Shown piece by piece: positions 17,367-26,446 of a DNA stretch of 64,000 nucleotides. Below the pieces are notes generated by a model, which saw only the letters and a program-made list of their open reading frames with translations, did no database searches and had not been told where the DNA came from. Each line of letters starts with the position of its first letter. The stretch's first letter is position 1. Made by a program: the position numbers and the translations under genes. The stretch is from positions 117,424-181,423 of the forward strand of contig JAFEBU010000083.1 in NCBI GenBank assembly GCA_018242505.1, read 5' to 3'. Source of the stretch: Pseudomonadota bacterium. Lineage in GTDB: Bacteria > Pseudomonadota > Alphaproteobacteria > Reyranellales > Reyranellaceae.

Positions 17367-17836
17367 GCATAGGGATCATCGATCCCGAGCTTCGCCAGAA
17401 CGCGGCGCTCGAGCGCTTCCATGCGCCGGGCGTCGGCCTCACCCGTTTCGTGATCGTAGCCCAGAAGATGCAACGTGCCATGCACCACGAGATGCGCGAG
17501 ATGGTCGGCCGCCGTCTTCCTCTGCTCGCGCGCCTCGCGCCACACGGTCTGCCGCGCCAGCACGACGTCGCCCAGGCACCCCCTCTCGCCGGACGGATAG
17601 GACAGGACGTTGGTCGGCTTGTCCTTGTTGCGGTCGCGGGCGTTGAGCGCGCGAACCTGCGCATCGTCGGCGAGAGCGACGGTGATCGAGCAGCGGGCGG
17701 TGCGGCGAGCGCCTGCGAAGGCTGCGCGTGCGGCACGCCGCACCAGACGCTCGGCGCCGGGCAACGACCGGCGCCAGCTCCGATCGAGCACGACGACGGC
17801 GCAGCTAAGCCTTGCGCTGCCGGTCGCGCGCGTCAT
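17363..17836 (-). CDS. ybeY: Endoribonuclease YbeY, rRNA maturation factor
   Basis: This 157-residue protein has the zinc-binding signature HLVVHGTLHLLGYDH near its C-terminus and the conserved RDKPTNVLSYPSGE-type region (here NKDKPTNVLSYPSGE). YbeY processes the 16S rRNA 3' end and takes part in ribosome quality control. The start overlaps the end of phoH by 32 bases, which suggests translational coupling. Its last four bases overlap the convergent aldo/keto reductase. Confidence 0.95.
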   Translation of the reverse strand: MTRATGSARLSCAVVVLDRSWRRSLPGAERLVRRAARAAFAGARRTARCSITVALADDAQVRALNARDRNKDKPTNVLSYPSGERGCLGDVVLARQTVWREAREQRKTAADHLAHLVVHGTLHLLGYDHETGEADARRMEALERRVLAKLGIDDPYA

Positions 17837-18782
17837 AGGCCTCGACGATCCGGGTCACGAGATCGTGGCGCACGACATCCTTGGCCGTCAGGTGGACGAA
17901 GCGCACCCCGTTCACCTGTGCGAGCGTCTCGACGGCGTCGGCGATGCCCGACCTTTGGCCGCCCGGCAGATCGGTCTGGCTGGGATCTCCGGTGATCACC
18001 ATGCGCGAGCCTTCGCCCAGGCGCGTCAGGAACATGCGCATCTGCATCGGGGTGGTGTTCTGCGCCTCGTCGAGGATAACGTAGCAATGGGCCAGCGTCC
18101 GGCCGCGCATGAAGGCGAGCGGCGCGATCTCGATCTCGCCCGATTCCAGGCGATTCGCAATCTGCTCGGCCGGCAGCATGTCATGCAGCGCGTCGTAGAG
18201 CGGCCGCAGATAGGGATCGATCTTCTCCTTCATGTCGCCGGGCAGGAAGCCCAGCCGCTCGCCCGCCTCGACGGCAGGCCGCGACAGCACGATGCGCTCT
18301 ACCTTGCCCGCCAGCATCAACGACACGCCCATGGCCACCGCGAGATAGGTCTTGCCGCTGCCCGCAGGGCCAAGCGCGAACACCATGTCGCGTTCACGCA
18401 ACGCCGCAAGATAACCGCGCTGGCCGGGCGAGCGCGGCTGCACGGTGCGCCGGCGTGTGCGGATGCCCTCCTCGTCGCTGCCGTTGCCGCTGCTGCGCGC
18501 GAAGCGCACGGCGGCATCGACATCGGCCGGCTCGATCGACAGGCCGCGCTTCAACCGCTCGTAGAGGCCGGAGATCGCCTTGTGCGCCACGCCGGCATCA
18601 TCGGTGCTGCCGGAAATGGCAAGCTGATTGCCGCGAGCGCTGATCTGCACATTGGCCAGTTGCTCGATACGCACCAGATTGCGGTCGTGGTCGCCGTAGA
18701 GCACCGCCAGCAGGGCATTGTCGTCGAACGTCATGCGGCGCAGGTCGGCCGGTCGGCCGGCGCTGGTACTGGAATCGCTCAC
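17805..18782 (-). CDS. phoH: PhoH-family ATPase
   Basis: This 325-residue PhoH/YbeZ protein has an N-terminal KH-like part (NLVRIEQLANVQISARGNQLAISGS). The ATPase follows with Walker A GPAGSGKT, LSRPAVEAGERLGFLPGD, and Walker B VILDEAQNTTPMQM, then ITGDPSQTDLP. YbeZ works with YbeY in RNA metabolism. The GTG at 18782 overlaps the miaB stop (GTGA); an internal ATG at 18734 (MTFDDNALLAV) is the alternative. The gene belongs to the miaB-phoH-ybeY unit. Confidence 0.94.
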   Translation of the reverse strand: MSDSSTSAGRPADLRRMTFDDNALLAVLYGDHDRNLVRIEQLANVQISARGNQLAISGSTDDAGVAHKAISGLYERLKRGLSIEPADVDAAVRFARSSGNGSDEEGIRTRRRTVQPRSPGQRGYLAALRERDMVFALGPAGSGKTYLAVAMGVSLMLAGKVERIVLSRPAVEAGERLGFLPGDMKEKIDPYLRPLYDALHDMLPAEQIANRLESGEIEIAPLAFMRGRTLAHCYVILDEAQNTTPMQMRMFLTRLGEGSRMVITGDPSQTDLPGGQRSGIADAVETLAQVNGVRFVHLTAKDVVRHDLVTRIVEAYDARDRQRKA

Positions 18783-20200
18783 GCGGCGGCCCCGACGGAC
18801 GACGATAGCCTGCCGGCCAAGCTGACCGCATAGGCCGCGGTCAACTCGACCTCGGCGATGCGGCCGAGCAGCGAGGCCGGTCCCGCGACGTGGACCGACT
18901 GCAGCCACGGGCTCTTGCCCAGCACCTGGCCCGGCTTGCGCCCCGCTTCGGCGAACAGGACCGGCACGACAGCGCCGACCTTCGCGGTGTTGAACCTCAG
19001 CTGCTGGTCGGCCAGCAGTGCCTGCAACGCGGAAAGTCGGGCCGTCTTCACCGCTTCCGGGACCTGGTCGGCCAGCGCCGCCCCCGGCGTGCCAGGTCGG
19101 CGGCTGTACTTGAAAGAGAAGGCGGAGGCGAACCCGACCTCCTCGACGAGCCGCATCGTATCGTCGAAATCCGCATCGCTCTCGCCGGGAAAGCCGACGA
19201 TCAAATCGGACGAGAGGGCCAGATCGGACCGCCTCTCGCGCAGCCTGTCGGCAAGGCTGCGGAAGAGGTCGCGACCATGGCCACGATTCATCGCCTCGAG
19301 GATGCGATCCGATCCCGACTGCACAGGCAGGTGCAGATACGGCATGAGCTGCGGCACCTCGCCGTGCGCGGCGATCAGATCGTCGTCCATGTCCCGCGGA
19401 TGGGATGTGGTGTAGCGCAGGCGCACCACGCCTTCGATCTCGGCCAGTGCGCGAATCAACCGCGCCAGCGACCAGGTCGATCCGCCGATGGAACATACCG
19501 GTGCCTCGCCATGGTAGGCGTTGACGTTCTGGCCGAGCAGCGTGAGTTCGATTGCGCCTGCCTCAACCAGGCCGCGGGCTTCCCGCAGGATCGCTTCGGC
19601 GGGCCGGGAATATTCGGCGCCGCGTGTATAGGGCACGACGCAGAAGGTGCAGAACTTGTCGCAACCCTCCTGGATGGACAGGAAGGCCGAGCCTGCCCGC
19701 ACGCCGGCAGGCGCCGGCAGATGGTCGAACTTGCTCTCGGCCGGGAACTCGGTATCGAGCACACCCGCCCCCGGCAGGCGCTTGCCGGCACGGCGAAGGG
19801 CGGCCCGGCGTTCGGCCTCGGCCAAAAGCTGCGGCAGGCGGTGATAGGCCTGCGGGCCCACGACGATGTCGACGGCCGGCTGGCGCCGCGCGATCTCCGC
19901 GCCCTCGGCCTGCGCCACGCAGCCCGCCACGGCGATCGTGAGGTCGGCGCCCGCGTTGCGGCGCTCGGCCTTGACATCGCGCAGACGGCCAAGCTCCGAA
20001 TAGACTTTCTCCGATGCCTTTTCGCGGATGTGGCAGGTGTTGAGCACGACCAGATCGGCCTGCTCGGGACTCTCCGACAAGGCATAGCCGAGCGGCCGCA
20101 GGACGTCGGCCATGCGGTCCGAGTCGTAGACATTCATCTGGCACCCATAGGTGCGGATGAACACGCGCTTGCGCTTCCCGTCAGTCGGGAGAGTAGTCAT
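18779..20200 (-). CDS. miaB: tRNA-2-methylthio-N6-dimethylallyladenosine synthase
   Basis: This 473-residue radical-SAM methylthiotransferase modifies A37 of tRNAs. The N-terminal UPF0004 domain carries cluster cysteines in TYGCQMN (Cys20), NTCHIREKA and AGCVAQAEG. The radical-SAM motif is CDKFCTFC, followed by PYTRGAEYSRP. A C-terminal TRAM domain ends the protein. The ATG at 20200 gives the usual family N-terminus; an upstream ATG at 20236 would add twelve residues. It heads the unit with phoH and ybeY. Confidence 0.96.
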   Translation of the reverse strand: MTTLPTDGKRKRVFIRTYGCQMNVYDSDRMADVLRPLGYALSESPEQADLVVLNTCHIREKASEKVYSELGRLRDVKAERRNAGADLTIAVAGCVAQAEGAEIARRQPAVDIVVGPQAYHRLPQLLAEAERRAALRRAGKRLPGAGVLDTEFPAESKFDHLPAPAGVRAGSAFLSIQEGCDKFCTFCVVPYTRGAEYSRPAEAILREARGLVEAGAIELTLLGQNVNAYHGEAPVCSIGGSTWSLARLIRALAEIEGVVRLRYTTSHPRDMDDDLIAAHGEVPQLMPYLHLPVQSGSDRILEAMNRGHGRDLFRSLADRLRERRSDLALSSDLIVGFPGESDADFDDTMRLVEEVGFASAFSFKYSRRPGTPGAALADQVPEAVKTARLSALQALLADQQLRFNTAKVGAVVPVLFAEAGRKPGQVLGKSPWLQSVHVAGPASLLGRIAEVELTAAYAVSLAGRLSSSVGAAA

Positions 20201-20240
20201 CGGCCTTTCGTTGCTGGAACGGCCGCGTTCTATCATCGTC

Positions 20241-21011
20241 TCAGGGCCGGCGCCAGACCGGGGCGCGCTTGGCCAGAAAAGCGTCCACGCCTTCGGCAAA
20301 ATCGGGGGTGTCGGCCAGCGTGACCACGGTTTCGAGCTCGAAAGCCTGGCCTTCCTGGAACGTCATGCCGCCGCCCAGCGTGACGGTGCGCCGGATGGCG
20401 GCAAGGGCCGCCGGCGACTTGGCCGCCAGCTCCTCGCCATAGGCTTGCACCCGCCGACGCAGGCCGGGCGGCTCGACCAGTTCGTCGACCAGGCCCCAAT
20501 CAAGCGCCTCTGCGGCCGTCACCAGCCGGCCGTCATAGAGATAACGGATAGTCCGCGGCCGACCGATCAGCCGGGCCAGCGCCTGGGTGGTGGCGATCGG
20601 CGGAATGAAGCCGATGCGGATTTCCGGCTGGCCGAGCTGGGCATCGGTCGCGGCAAAGCGCAGGTCGCAATGAAGGGTCATCTCGAGCCCGCCGCCCACG
20701 GCGGTACCGTTGATAGCGGCCAGCAGCGGCTTGGGCGAGTTCCGAAGGAGCCGGACGATGTCGTGGCAGCGTTCGGCCCAACGGCGCATGCCCTCTCCAG
20801 TCATGCCCTTGAACGCGTTGAGATCGGCGCCGGCGCTGAAGTAGCGCTCGACGGCGCTCGCCAGCACCAGCACGCGCACTCGGGGATCGGCGAGTGCCGA
20901 AGCGATGCCGTCATGCGTCTCGTTCACCATCTCATGGGTGAACGCGTTGACAGGCGGCCGGTTGAACTCCAGCCAGCCGACGTGATTTTCGATGGTGACG
21001 CGGATCGTCAT
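20241..21011 (-). CDS. Enoyl-CoA hydratase/isomerase family protein
   Basis: This 256-residue crotonase-fold protein has the CoA-binding and oxyanion-hole region SAGADLNAFKGM and AAINGTAVGGGLEMTLHCDLRFAA. The active-site segment is QLGQPEIRIGFIPPIATTQALARLIG, with Glu in the PE(I) position expected for hydration. It would add water to an enoyl-CoA or act as a related isomerase. Its ATG overlaps the stop of olsA (ATGA), so it is co-translated with the ornithine-lipid genes, although a shared pathway is not evident. Confidence 0.9.
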   Translation of the reverse strand: MTIRVTIENHVGWLEFNRPPVNAFTHEMVNETHDGIASALADPRVRVLVLASAVERYFSAGADLNAFKGMTGEGMRRWAERCHDIVRLLRNSPKPLLAAINGTAVGGGLEMTLHCDLRFAATDAQLGQPEIRIGFIPPIATTQALARLIGRPRTIRYLYDGRLVTAAEALDWGLVDELVEPPGLRRRVQAYGEELAAKSPAALAAIRRTVTLGGGMTFQEGQAFELETVVTLADTPDFAEGVDAFLAKRAPVWRRP

Positions 21012-21826
21012 GACGCCTCGGCCGGCGGAGGCAGCAGTTCGAGCCGGCCGGTGTTCGCCGCCTGCACGCCCGACGACACCTGGCGGAAGCAGTACTCGGC
21101 GAGCTTCTTGCGGTCGCCCAGCTGGTCGATGTCGACCGGCGGGAAGAAGGTCACGATCGCCTCGGTCTCGCCGAGGCATACCATCTGCCAGAGATGGGGC
21201 ACGAGATCGAGATCGCCGAACCAGGCGAACAACGGCCGCCAGTACCGGCCAAGCGGGATGCCGTCGAGCCGCGTGTAGGAGATCGCCACCGGCTGCACCA
21301 CGATCGGCTTGCCCTCGCGGCGGAGCTGCGCCACGCCGAACAAGGCGGTGCGGAACGGCAGCACGCGCGTACCGTCGCTGCTGGTGCCTTCGGGGAACAG
21401 CATGAGATTGTCGCCGGTGTCGAGGCGCTTCATCATTTCGTCGCGGCTGACGCTCGTCTTGGCGGACGTCCTCTCGACAAAGATGGTGCGCTGCGCCTTG
21501 GCCAATGTCTTGAAGAACGGCCAAGTCGCGACCTCAGCCTTGGCGACAAAGCTGCCCGGCACCAGGCTGCCCAGCACTTCGATGTCGAGATAGGAGACGT
21601 GGTTGCAGACGAACAAGGTCGGCGTCACGTCCGAGCGCTTGCCGTATACGCGCACGCGGATGCCGAGGATGATGCAGACCATGCGGTGGTAGAGCACGGG
21701 CAGCCGGTTTACGACCGTGCGCAGGCCGAGCGACAGCGCCAGCAAATGAATCGGCAGCAGCAGCAGGGTGAGCAGCAGATAGCTCGCCAACCTGAAGGCA
21801 CCGCGCAGAGGAGAACCGATCCACAT
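21008..21826 (-). CDS. olsA: 1-acylglycerol-3-phosphate-type O-acyltransferase, likely OlsA
   Basis: This 272-residue membrane-associated PlsC-family acyltransferase has an N-terminal hydrophobic helix (ASYLLLTLLLLPIHLLALSLG). The catalytic NHVSYLD (NHx4D) starts at Asn75 and the acceptor motif is FPEGTSSDG near residue 143. The gene lies 23 bases after a gene of OlsB type. In alphaproteobacteria this arrangement makes OlsA, which adds the second fatty acid to lyso-ornithine lipid. Being a PlsC paralogue, a phosphatidic-acid role cannot be excluded. Confidence 0.88.
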   Translation of the reverse strand: MWIGSPLRGAFRLASYLLLTLLLLPIHLLALSLGLRTVVNRLPVLYHRMVCIILGIRVRVYGKRSDVTPTLFVCNHVSYLDIEVLGSLVPGSFVAKAEVATWPFFKTLAKAQRTIFVERTSAKTSVSRDEMMKRLDTGDNLMLFPEGTSSDGTRVLPFRTALFGVAQLRREGKPIVVQPVAISYTRLDGIPLGRYWRPLFAWFGDLDLVPHLWQMVCLGETEAIVTFFPPVDIDQLGDRKKLAEYCFRQVSSGVQAANTGRLELLPPPAEAS

Positions 21827-21849
21827 CGACTGCGTCGAAGGCGTCTACT

Positions 21850-22686
21850 CTACTCGCGCGTCCCGCGTTCGTAGTGGCGGATGTACTTCTCCGTCACCAG
21901 CTCGGTCTTGACCATGATGAACACGTCGGTCGTATTGAATTCGTGATCGATGACGGCTCCGTCCCCGACAAACCCACCGAGCCTCAGATACCCCTTGATG
22001 AGGGGCGAGACGCGCGCCAGCGCCTTGCGCGGTTCGTAGCTGCCGGGTTCGAGCACATTCATCTTGACGTAGCGATGCTCAAGCGCCCGAACGCGAATCT
22101 CGGGCGGCGCAAGATGGTGGTGGTAGAGATAGCTCAGCGCGTCCGGGGCCGGCTCGGTGCCGGCAAGGCTCGCGCAACCGAACATCACCTTGATGTTGTA
22201 GTGGAAGCAGTAGAGCGCAATGCCGCGCCACAGCATCTGCATGGTCGCCGTGTTACGCGCATCCTTGGCGATGCAGGAGCGACCGAGCTCCAGCACCTCG
22301 CCCGGATAATTGACCATGGGACCGACGTCGTACTCGGCGGCCGAATAAAAGCGTCCGAGCTTGGCGGCAGCAACACGACGGATCAGGCGGTAGGTGCCGA
22401 CAATGCCTTCGGGACCATCGCCCCGCCGGCGGTCCAGCACCAGCAGATGGTCGCAAACCTCGTCGTAGGCGTCGAAGTCGCGACGGAGCCGCGCCACATC
22501 CGCCGTCGGGTGGGCTTTCATCTCTTCGAAGAAGACGCGGAAGCGCAATGCTTGGGCAGCCTCGATCTCGGCCGCCGTTTGAGCGAGCCGAACCTCGAAG
22601 TCGCCAGCGACAACCCTGACAATCTCCGAATTGGATATCGGAGGACCAAGCAGTTCAGCCTCGCTGTCAGCGCGGTCAATGCGCAT
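21850..22686 (-). CDS. olsB: L-ornithine N(alpha)-acyltransferase, OlsB type
   Basis: This 278-residue GNAT-fold protein belongs to the OlsB/hemolysin-like acyltransferase family. Visible conserved parts are EAAQALRFRVFFEEM, FDAYDEVCDHLLVLD, GTYRLIRR, VLELGRSCIAKDARNTATMQMLWRGIALYC and the C-terminal HEFNTTDVFIMVKTELV. OlsB transfers a 3-hydroxy-acyl group to ornithine, the first step of phosphorus-free ornithine lipid synthesis. olsA follows, giving the complete two-step pathway. A fur gene lies 66 bases upstream on the same strand. Confidence 0.92.
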   Translation of the reverse strand: MRIDRADSEAELLGPPISNSEIVRVVAGDFEVRLAQTAAEIEAAQALRFRVFFEEMKAHPTADVARLRRDFDAYDEVCDHLLVLDRRRGDGPEGIVGTYRLIRRVAAAKLGRFYSAAEYDVGPMVNYPGEVLELGRSCIAKDARNTATMQMLWRGIALYCFHYNIKVMFGCASLAGTEPAPDALSYLYHHHLAPPEIRVRALEHRYVKMNVLEPGSYEPRKALARVSPLIKGYLRLGGFVGDGAVIDHEFNTTDVFIMVKTELVTEKYIRHYERGTRE

Positions 22687-22752
22687 GCGTCATCCGCAAG
22701 GGGGCCGCCCCGATCATGTGCCCATTATCGGGTTGGCGAGGATTGCGTCCAC

Positions 22753-23190
22753 TCATTTTTGGGGGTCGGATTTCCCACCCAGGGGAACACCGAACAGTTC
22801 CAGACGGTGGCCGACAAGACGGTATCCGGCTTTTTCCGCGATTCTCCGCTGCAACTCCTCGATCTCGTTGCTGTGGAACTCCACGACCTTGCCGCTCTGG
22901 ATATCGATCAGATGGTCATGGTGCTCGCTCGGCGTCTCCTCGTAGCGCGCCCGGCCGTCACCGAAATCGTGCTTGGCGAGAATGCCCGCTTCCTCGAACA
23001 GGCGCACCGTCCGATAGACGGTTGCAATGGAGATATTCGGATCCACTGCCGTCGCACGCTTGTGTAAAGCCTCGACATCCGGATGGTCGGACGATTCGGA
23101 CAGCACGCGTGCAATGACACGGCGCTGGTCGGTCATCTTGAGACCGCGTTCGGCGCACAGTATCTCGAGGTTGGATTTTTGCTCAGGCAT
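22753..23190 (-). CDS. fur: Fur-family metal-responsive regulator
   Basis: This 145-residue protein has the Fur winged helix (MTDQRRVIARVLSESSDHPDVEALHKRA to ISIATVYRTVRLFEEAGIL). The dimerisation/metal domain starts at HDFGDGRARYEETPSEHHDHLIDIQSGKVVEFHSNEIEEL. The metal-site histidines of HHDHL are present, but the structural CxxC pairs of E. coli Fur are absent, as is usual in alphaproteobacterial Fur/Mur proteins. It could therefore sense iron or manganese. The ATG at 23190 fits the family; a longer frame is a shadow over tusA. Confidence 0.93.
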   Translation of the reverse strand: MPEQKSNLEILCAERGLKMTDQRRVIARVLSESSDHPDVEALHKRATAVDPNISIATVYRTVRLFEEAGILAKHDFGDGRARYEETPSEHHDHLIDIQSGKVVEFHSNEIEELQRRIAEKAGYRLVGHRLELFGVPLGGKSDPQK

Positions 23191-23236
23191 TGCGGAATAC
23201 CCTACACCGGCCAGCCGGCGCGGTATAGTTGGGGAC

Positions 23237-23485
23237 ATGTCCGCTTTCCCCTCCACCGATGCCGTCGGCCATACCCTCGACATCACCGGCGAGGTCTGCC
23301 CGATGACCTTCGTGCGCACCAAATTGCGGCTTGAACGTCTGCAGCCGGGCGAGGTGCTCGCCGTGCGCTTGCGCGGCGAGGAGCCGCTGCGCAACGTTCC
23401 ACGTGCCGCGTGTGATGAGGGCCACATCATCTTGGGGATCGTAGCGGAGGGCGATGACCATATCGTGACGATCCGTCGAAGCTGA
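23237..23485 (+). CDS. TusA-family sulfurtransferase
   Basis: This 82-residue protein of the SirA/TusA fold has the invariant CP motif: LDITGEVCPMTFVRTKLRLERLQPGE, with the sulfur-carrying Cys21. TusA-like proteins relay persulfide sulfur, for example to tRNA thiolation or molybdenum cofactor synthesis. It is divergent from fur (47 bases between starts) and ends directly against the convergent rimI. Which sulfur pathway it serves is not shown. Confidence 0.9.
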   Translation: MSAFPSTDAVGHTLDITGEVCPMTFVRTKLRLERLQPGEVLAVRLRGEEPLRNVPRAACDEGHIILGIVAEGDDHIVTIRRS

Positions 23486-23956
23486 TCAATCGAGAGCAAG
23501 CCGCATCACGACCGCGTCTGCGGCTGGGCGATCGGGCCGTCGGTAGTAGGCTTGGCGCCGTCCGATCGGCTGGAAGCCCTTCCCGCGGTAGAGGGCGAGC
23601 GCCGCCGGATTGTCGGCCCCGACCTCGAGGAACAGATGGCGCGCCCCCCGCGCCTGCGCAAGAGCGACAACCAGATCCAGCAGAGTACGGCCAACGCCCC
23701 GACGACGGCCATCCGGCCGGACGACGATGGTCAGAAGCTCCGCCTCGTTAGCGGCGACGCGACAAAGGGCAAATCCGACATCCGCTCCCCCATCCTGGAG
23801 CAGCAGACCGTCCACCCCGGGTGCCTGCAGAAGTTCGGCGATCTCCCGTTCCGTCCAGCCGCGCTCGCCCAGCGCCGCGAAGGCATCGGCATGGAGCGCG
23901 GCGGCAATGGCGGCATCGGTTGCCACGAGCGCACGGTGGAAAAAACCAGTCGTCAT
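23486..23956 (-). CDS. rimI: Ribosomal-protein alanine N-acetyltransferase RimI-like
   Basis: This 156-residue GNAT acetyltransferase has the acetyl-CoA loop VRPDGRRRGVGRTLLDLVVALAQ and the C-terminal FLEVGADNPAALALYRGKGFQPIGRRQAYY, typical of RimI. RimI acetylates the N-terminus of ribosomal protein S18. It overlaps tsaB by four bases, the standard tsaB-rimI pair, which supports the name over a generic GNAT. Confidence 0.93.
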   Translation of the reverse strand: MTTGFFHRALVATDAAIAAALHADAFAALGERGWTEREIAELLQAPGVDGLLLQDGGADVGFALCRVAANEAELLTIVVRPDGRRRGVGRTLLDLVVALAQARGARHLFLEVGADNPAALALYRGKGFQPIGRRQAYYRRPDRPAADAVVMRLALD

Positions 23957-24630
23957 TCGACAGTCCGCCGCCGGCCGTCCGGCAGAGTGATGTTGACACC
24001 ACGCAGGTAGAGCGGCCGCGGCAATCCCTCGACATCATTGCGGGCACGCCAACGCTCGACGCCTTCCGCCGAGGCGAGGCGAGCAAGCACGACGGAATCG
24101 GGCACGGCGACGCAGGCTTCGACATCGAGGCCCAGCGCAACAAGCTCTGTTGCGAGATGCCGTGCCTGCGGACCGACGATCACACTCGGCCGCTTGCGCA
24201 GCTTCTCCGCAAGGGTGGGCGTGTCGGCGAGGAATGGTGTCCGATCGTCTTCGTCCAGCGCGCAGAACCAGTCGCCGAGATGGCTGTCGATCGCCGCCAC
24301 CGCGCATCGCCGGCCCCCGGTCGCCTGGGCGAGCAGCGTCGATGTCGTCGAGAGGCCCGCCAGCGGAATATCGAGCGCCACGGCGAGGCCCCGCGCCGCC
24401 GCGAGACCCACGCGCACGCCGGTAAAGCTTCCCGGACCGACGGTAACCGCGATCATCGATACCGAACGACGGTCGACTCCGGAGGCGGTGAAAAGCGCAG
24501 CGATCGCCGGCAGCAGACGCGCGGCCTGCTCGCGCCCCTCCTCGCGATGGACGGCGAGCACGTCGCCATCGCAAACGAGCGCCGCGCTGAGGCCGCTCAC
24601 GGCACAGTCGAAGGCCAGCACGAGAGCCAT
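23953..24630 (-). CDS. tsaB: tRNA threonylcarbamoyladenosine biosynthesis protein TsaB
   Basis: This 225-residue ASKHA-fold protein has LAFDCAVSGLSAALV at the N-terminus. The GPGSFTGVRVGLAAARGLA segment is the family hallmark. TsaB partners TsaD and TsaE to make t6A37 in tRNA. It has no catalytic metal site of its own. It is co-translated with rimI. Confidence 0.95.
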   Translation of the reverse strand: MALVLAFDCAVSGLSAALVCDGDVLAVHREEGREQAARLLPAIAALFTASGVDRRSVSMIAVTVGPGSFTGVRVGLAAARGLAVALDIPLAGLSTTSTLLAQATGGRRCAVAAIDSHLGDWFCALDEDDRTPFLADTPTLAEKLRKRPSVIVGPQARHLATELVALGLDVEACVAVPDSVVLARLASAEGVERWRARNDVEGLPRPLYLRGVNITLPDGRRRTVE

Positions 24631-24686
24631 GTCAGGTGGCGTCCGGATCGCTGGCGCCTGCTCGCGCGGCTGGGCATTGTGCGGTC

Positions 24687-25253
24687 ATGAAACCCGATCT
24701 TGTTGCAATCGCCCCGCCCGACTTCGACGTGGAGGTGACGCTGGCCTACTCGACCGATGCCAATCTAACGGGCCGCCCGGTCTACCGGAATGCCGAATGC
24801 TGGCTGCACCGCGCGGCGGCCGAGAAACTTGCCGCAGCGATCGCGCTTGCGCGGCCGCTCGGCTATCGCCTGCGCGTCTTCGATGCACTGCGACCGGTCG
24901 AAGCGCAGTGGGCGCTGTGGAACGAGAGACCCGATCCGGAATTCCTCGCCGATCCGCGCCGAGGCTCACCGCATTCGCGTGGCGTGGCGGTCGACCTCAC
25001 CCTGCTCGACGCCGACGGTCGCGCGCTGGAGATGGGCACGGACTTCGATGCCTTCACGCCGCTTTCCCATCATGGCCGGACCGACATCCCGGTCGAGGCG
25101 CAACGCAATCGGCTCCTGCTGATGGGCCTCATGACGGCAGCCGGATGGGACTTCTATCGCAACGAGTGGTGGCACTACCAGCTATTCGACGCACGGCGCT
25201 ATCCGCTGGTGGCCGATGCCGACCTGCCGCGATCGATGATGCAGGCTCGCTGA
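24687..25253 (+). CDS. D-alanyl-D-alanine dipeptidase, VanX/DdpX type
   Basis: This 188-residue peptidase M15D protein has zinc ligands in SPHSRGVAVDLTLLD (His, Asp) and the catalytic Glu plus third ligand in NEWWHYQLFD. VanX-type enzymes cut free D-Ala-D-Ala. No other vancomycin-resistance gene is present, so a role in peptidoglycan recycling or nutrient use, as for E. coli DdpX, is more likely. No signal peptide is seen with the ATG at 24687; a GTG at 24636 is a weaker alternative. It is divergent from tsaB. Confidence 0.88.
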   Translation: MKPDLVAIAPPDFDVEVTLAYSTDANLTGRPVYRNAECWLHRAAAEKLAAAIALARPLGYRLRVFDALRPVEAQWALWNERPDPEFLADPRRGSPHSRGVAVDLTLLDADGRALEMGTDFDAFTPLSHHGRTDIPVEAQRNRLLLMGLMTAAGWDFYRNEWWHYQLFDARRYPLVADADLPRSMMQAR

Positions 25254-25260
25254 GCCCGCG

Positions 25261-26343
25261 TCAGAAGCTCGAGAGTTTGGCCTTGTCGAAATCGGCGAGA
25301 TCGTTCTCGCGCATGATCTGGCGCACGAACTCGACATAGCTCCGGCCAAGCTCGGAGTAGCGCGCGAGCTGACCGACCAGACGATAGCCGTCGAGCGCCT
25401 GGCCACGGGCGCGCATTGCCGCCCGTTCGGCGCGAAAGGCGGCGTAGGCCGGGTGGGAATTGAGATTGACGACGTAGGCCTCGGTCGCCTCGCTGACACT
25501 GGCGAACGGCTGCGGCATGCCGTTGCCCGGCCGCCAGGAGACCGTGACCGCGTGCTGGCCCACGGCCTGGATCTGGCCGAACAGCGCATTGCCTTCACGC
25601 GCGGCGAACGACGTGCCCCAGCCCGATTCGACGCCGCTTTGCGCGATCGCCATCGATGGCGGCACGATGTCGACGCGTCGTGCGAGCTGATCGAGATCGC
25701 GCGCCCCGGTGTCGTACCGATCGGCGAGCTGATCGAGCCAGATGCCCTCGTGCGGCGTGAGGGCCACACCCGACTGGATCTTCTTGCGCAGGTAGAGGAG
25801 CTGGTCACGCTCCGCCAACACGCGCTGATTGACGTCGAGGATCACCGGCAGGAGCGCCGTGATGAACAGCACCTTGCGCAGATTGCCGTCCTTGGTGTCG
25901 AGATCGCCCGGCACCTTCATGACCTTGATCGGCGGCACCGCTTCGCCCTGACGAACATCGGTCAGTGTGTAGGAGACCGCGCGGAAGGCGCCCGCCAACT
26001 CGTCGGCGGTGCGTGGATTGATCGCGCGCAATTGGACCTGGCGGCGCACCGCGTTGCCGGGCGCCGCAAAGCGGCCGTGACCTCCCGTAAAGAATTCGTG
26101 CGGCGCGGCCTGCGCGACCTGTTCCGGTTCCGGCGGCGCGGGAACCACGAAGGCAAGCTGGTTGGCGAACGGAGTATCGGAGAGAAAGCTCGGCGGCTGC
26201 GTCGAATCGGCCGGCGGCCCGATACGCGAAGAAAGCAGCGCCATCGCATCCGCAGGCGGCACCGGATGCCGCAGGCCGACACCCGTGGCAAACACCGCAA
26301 GCCAGACGGCCGGAAAAGCATATTGGCGGATCGACGACTGCAT
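25261..26343 (-). CDS. Bax-like exported protein with glucosaminidase domain
   Basis: This 360-residue protein has an N-terminal hydrophobic signal or anchor (FPAVWLAVFATGVGL). A Pro-rich linker precedes a Bax/glucosaminidase-type domain from about residue 170. The catalytic glutamate region is PPSMAIAQSGVESGWGTSFAAREGNALFGQ, followed by FASVSEATEAYVVNLNSHPAYAAFRAER. Such domains cleave N-acetylglucosamine linkages in peptidoglycan. It ends against the convergent dipeptidase gene, another possible cell-wall enzyme. Confidence 0.87.
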   Translation of the reverse strand: MQSSIRQYAFPAVWLAVFATGVGLRHPVPPADAMALLSSRIGPPADSTQPPSFLSDTPFANQLAFVVPAPPEPEQVAQAAPHEFFTGGHGRFAAPGNAVRRQVQLRAINPRTADELAGAFRAVSYTLTDVRQGEAVPPIKVMKVPGDLDTKDGNLRKVLFITALLPVILDVNQRVLAERDQLLYLRKKIQSGVALTPHEGIWLDQLADRYDTGARDLDQLARRVDIVPPSMAIAQSGVESGWGTSFAAREGNALFGQIQAVGQHAVTVSWRPGNGMPQPFASVSEATEAYVVNLNSHPAYAAFRAERAAMRARGQALDGYRLVGQLARYSELGRSYVEFVRQIMRENDLADFDKAKLSSF

Positions 26344-26446
26344 GCCTCACTCTTCGGTAGTTGTTCCAGACAACGAGCTACCGTCCGCCATCCCGGGTCG
26401 CGGGAGGGCGACTCCTCTTACGCTGTACGCTTGGGCTTGGGCCGGC

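Noticed and set aside
17805..19496. 563-residue frame over phoH and miaB
   Set aside because: Only the last 325 residues match PhoH. The rest is the out-of-frame shadow of miaB.
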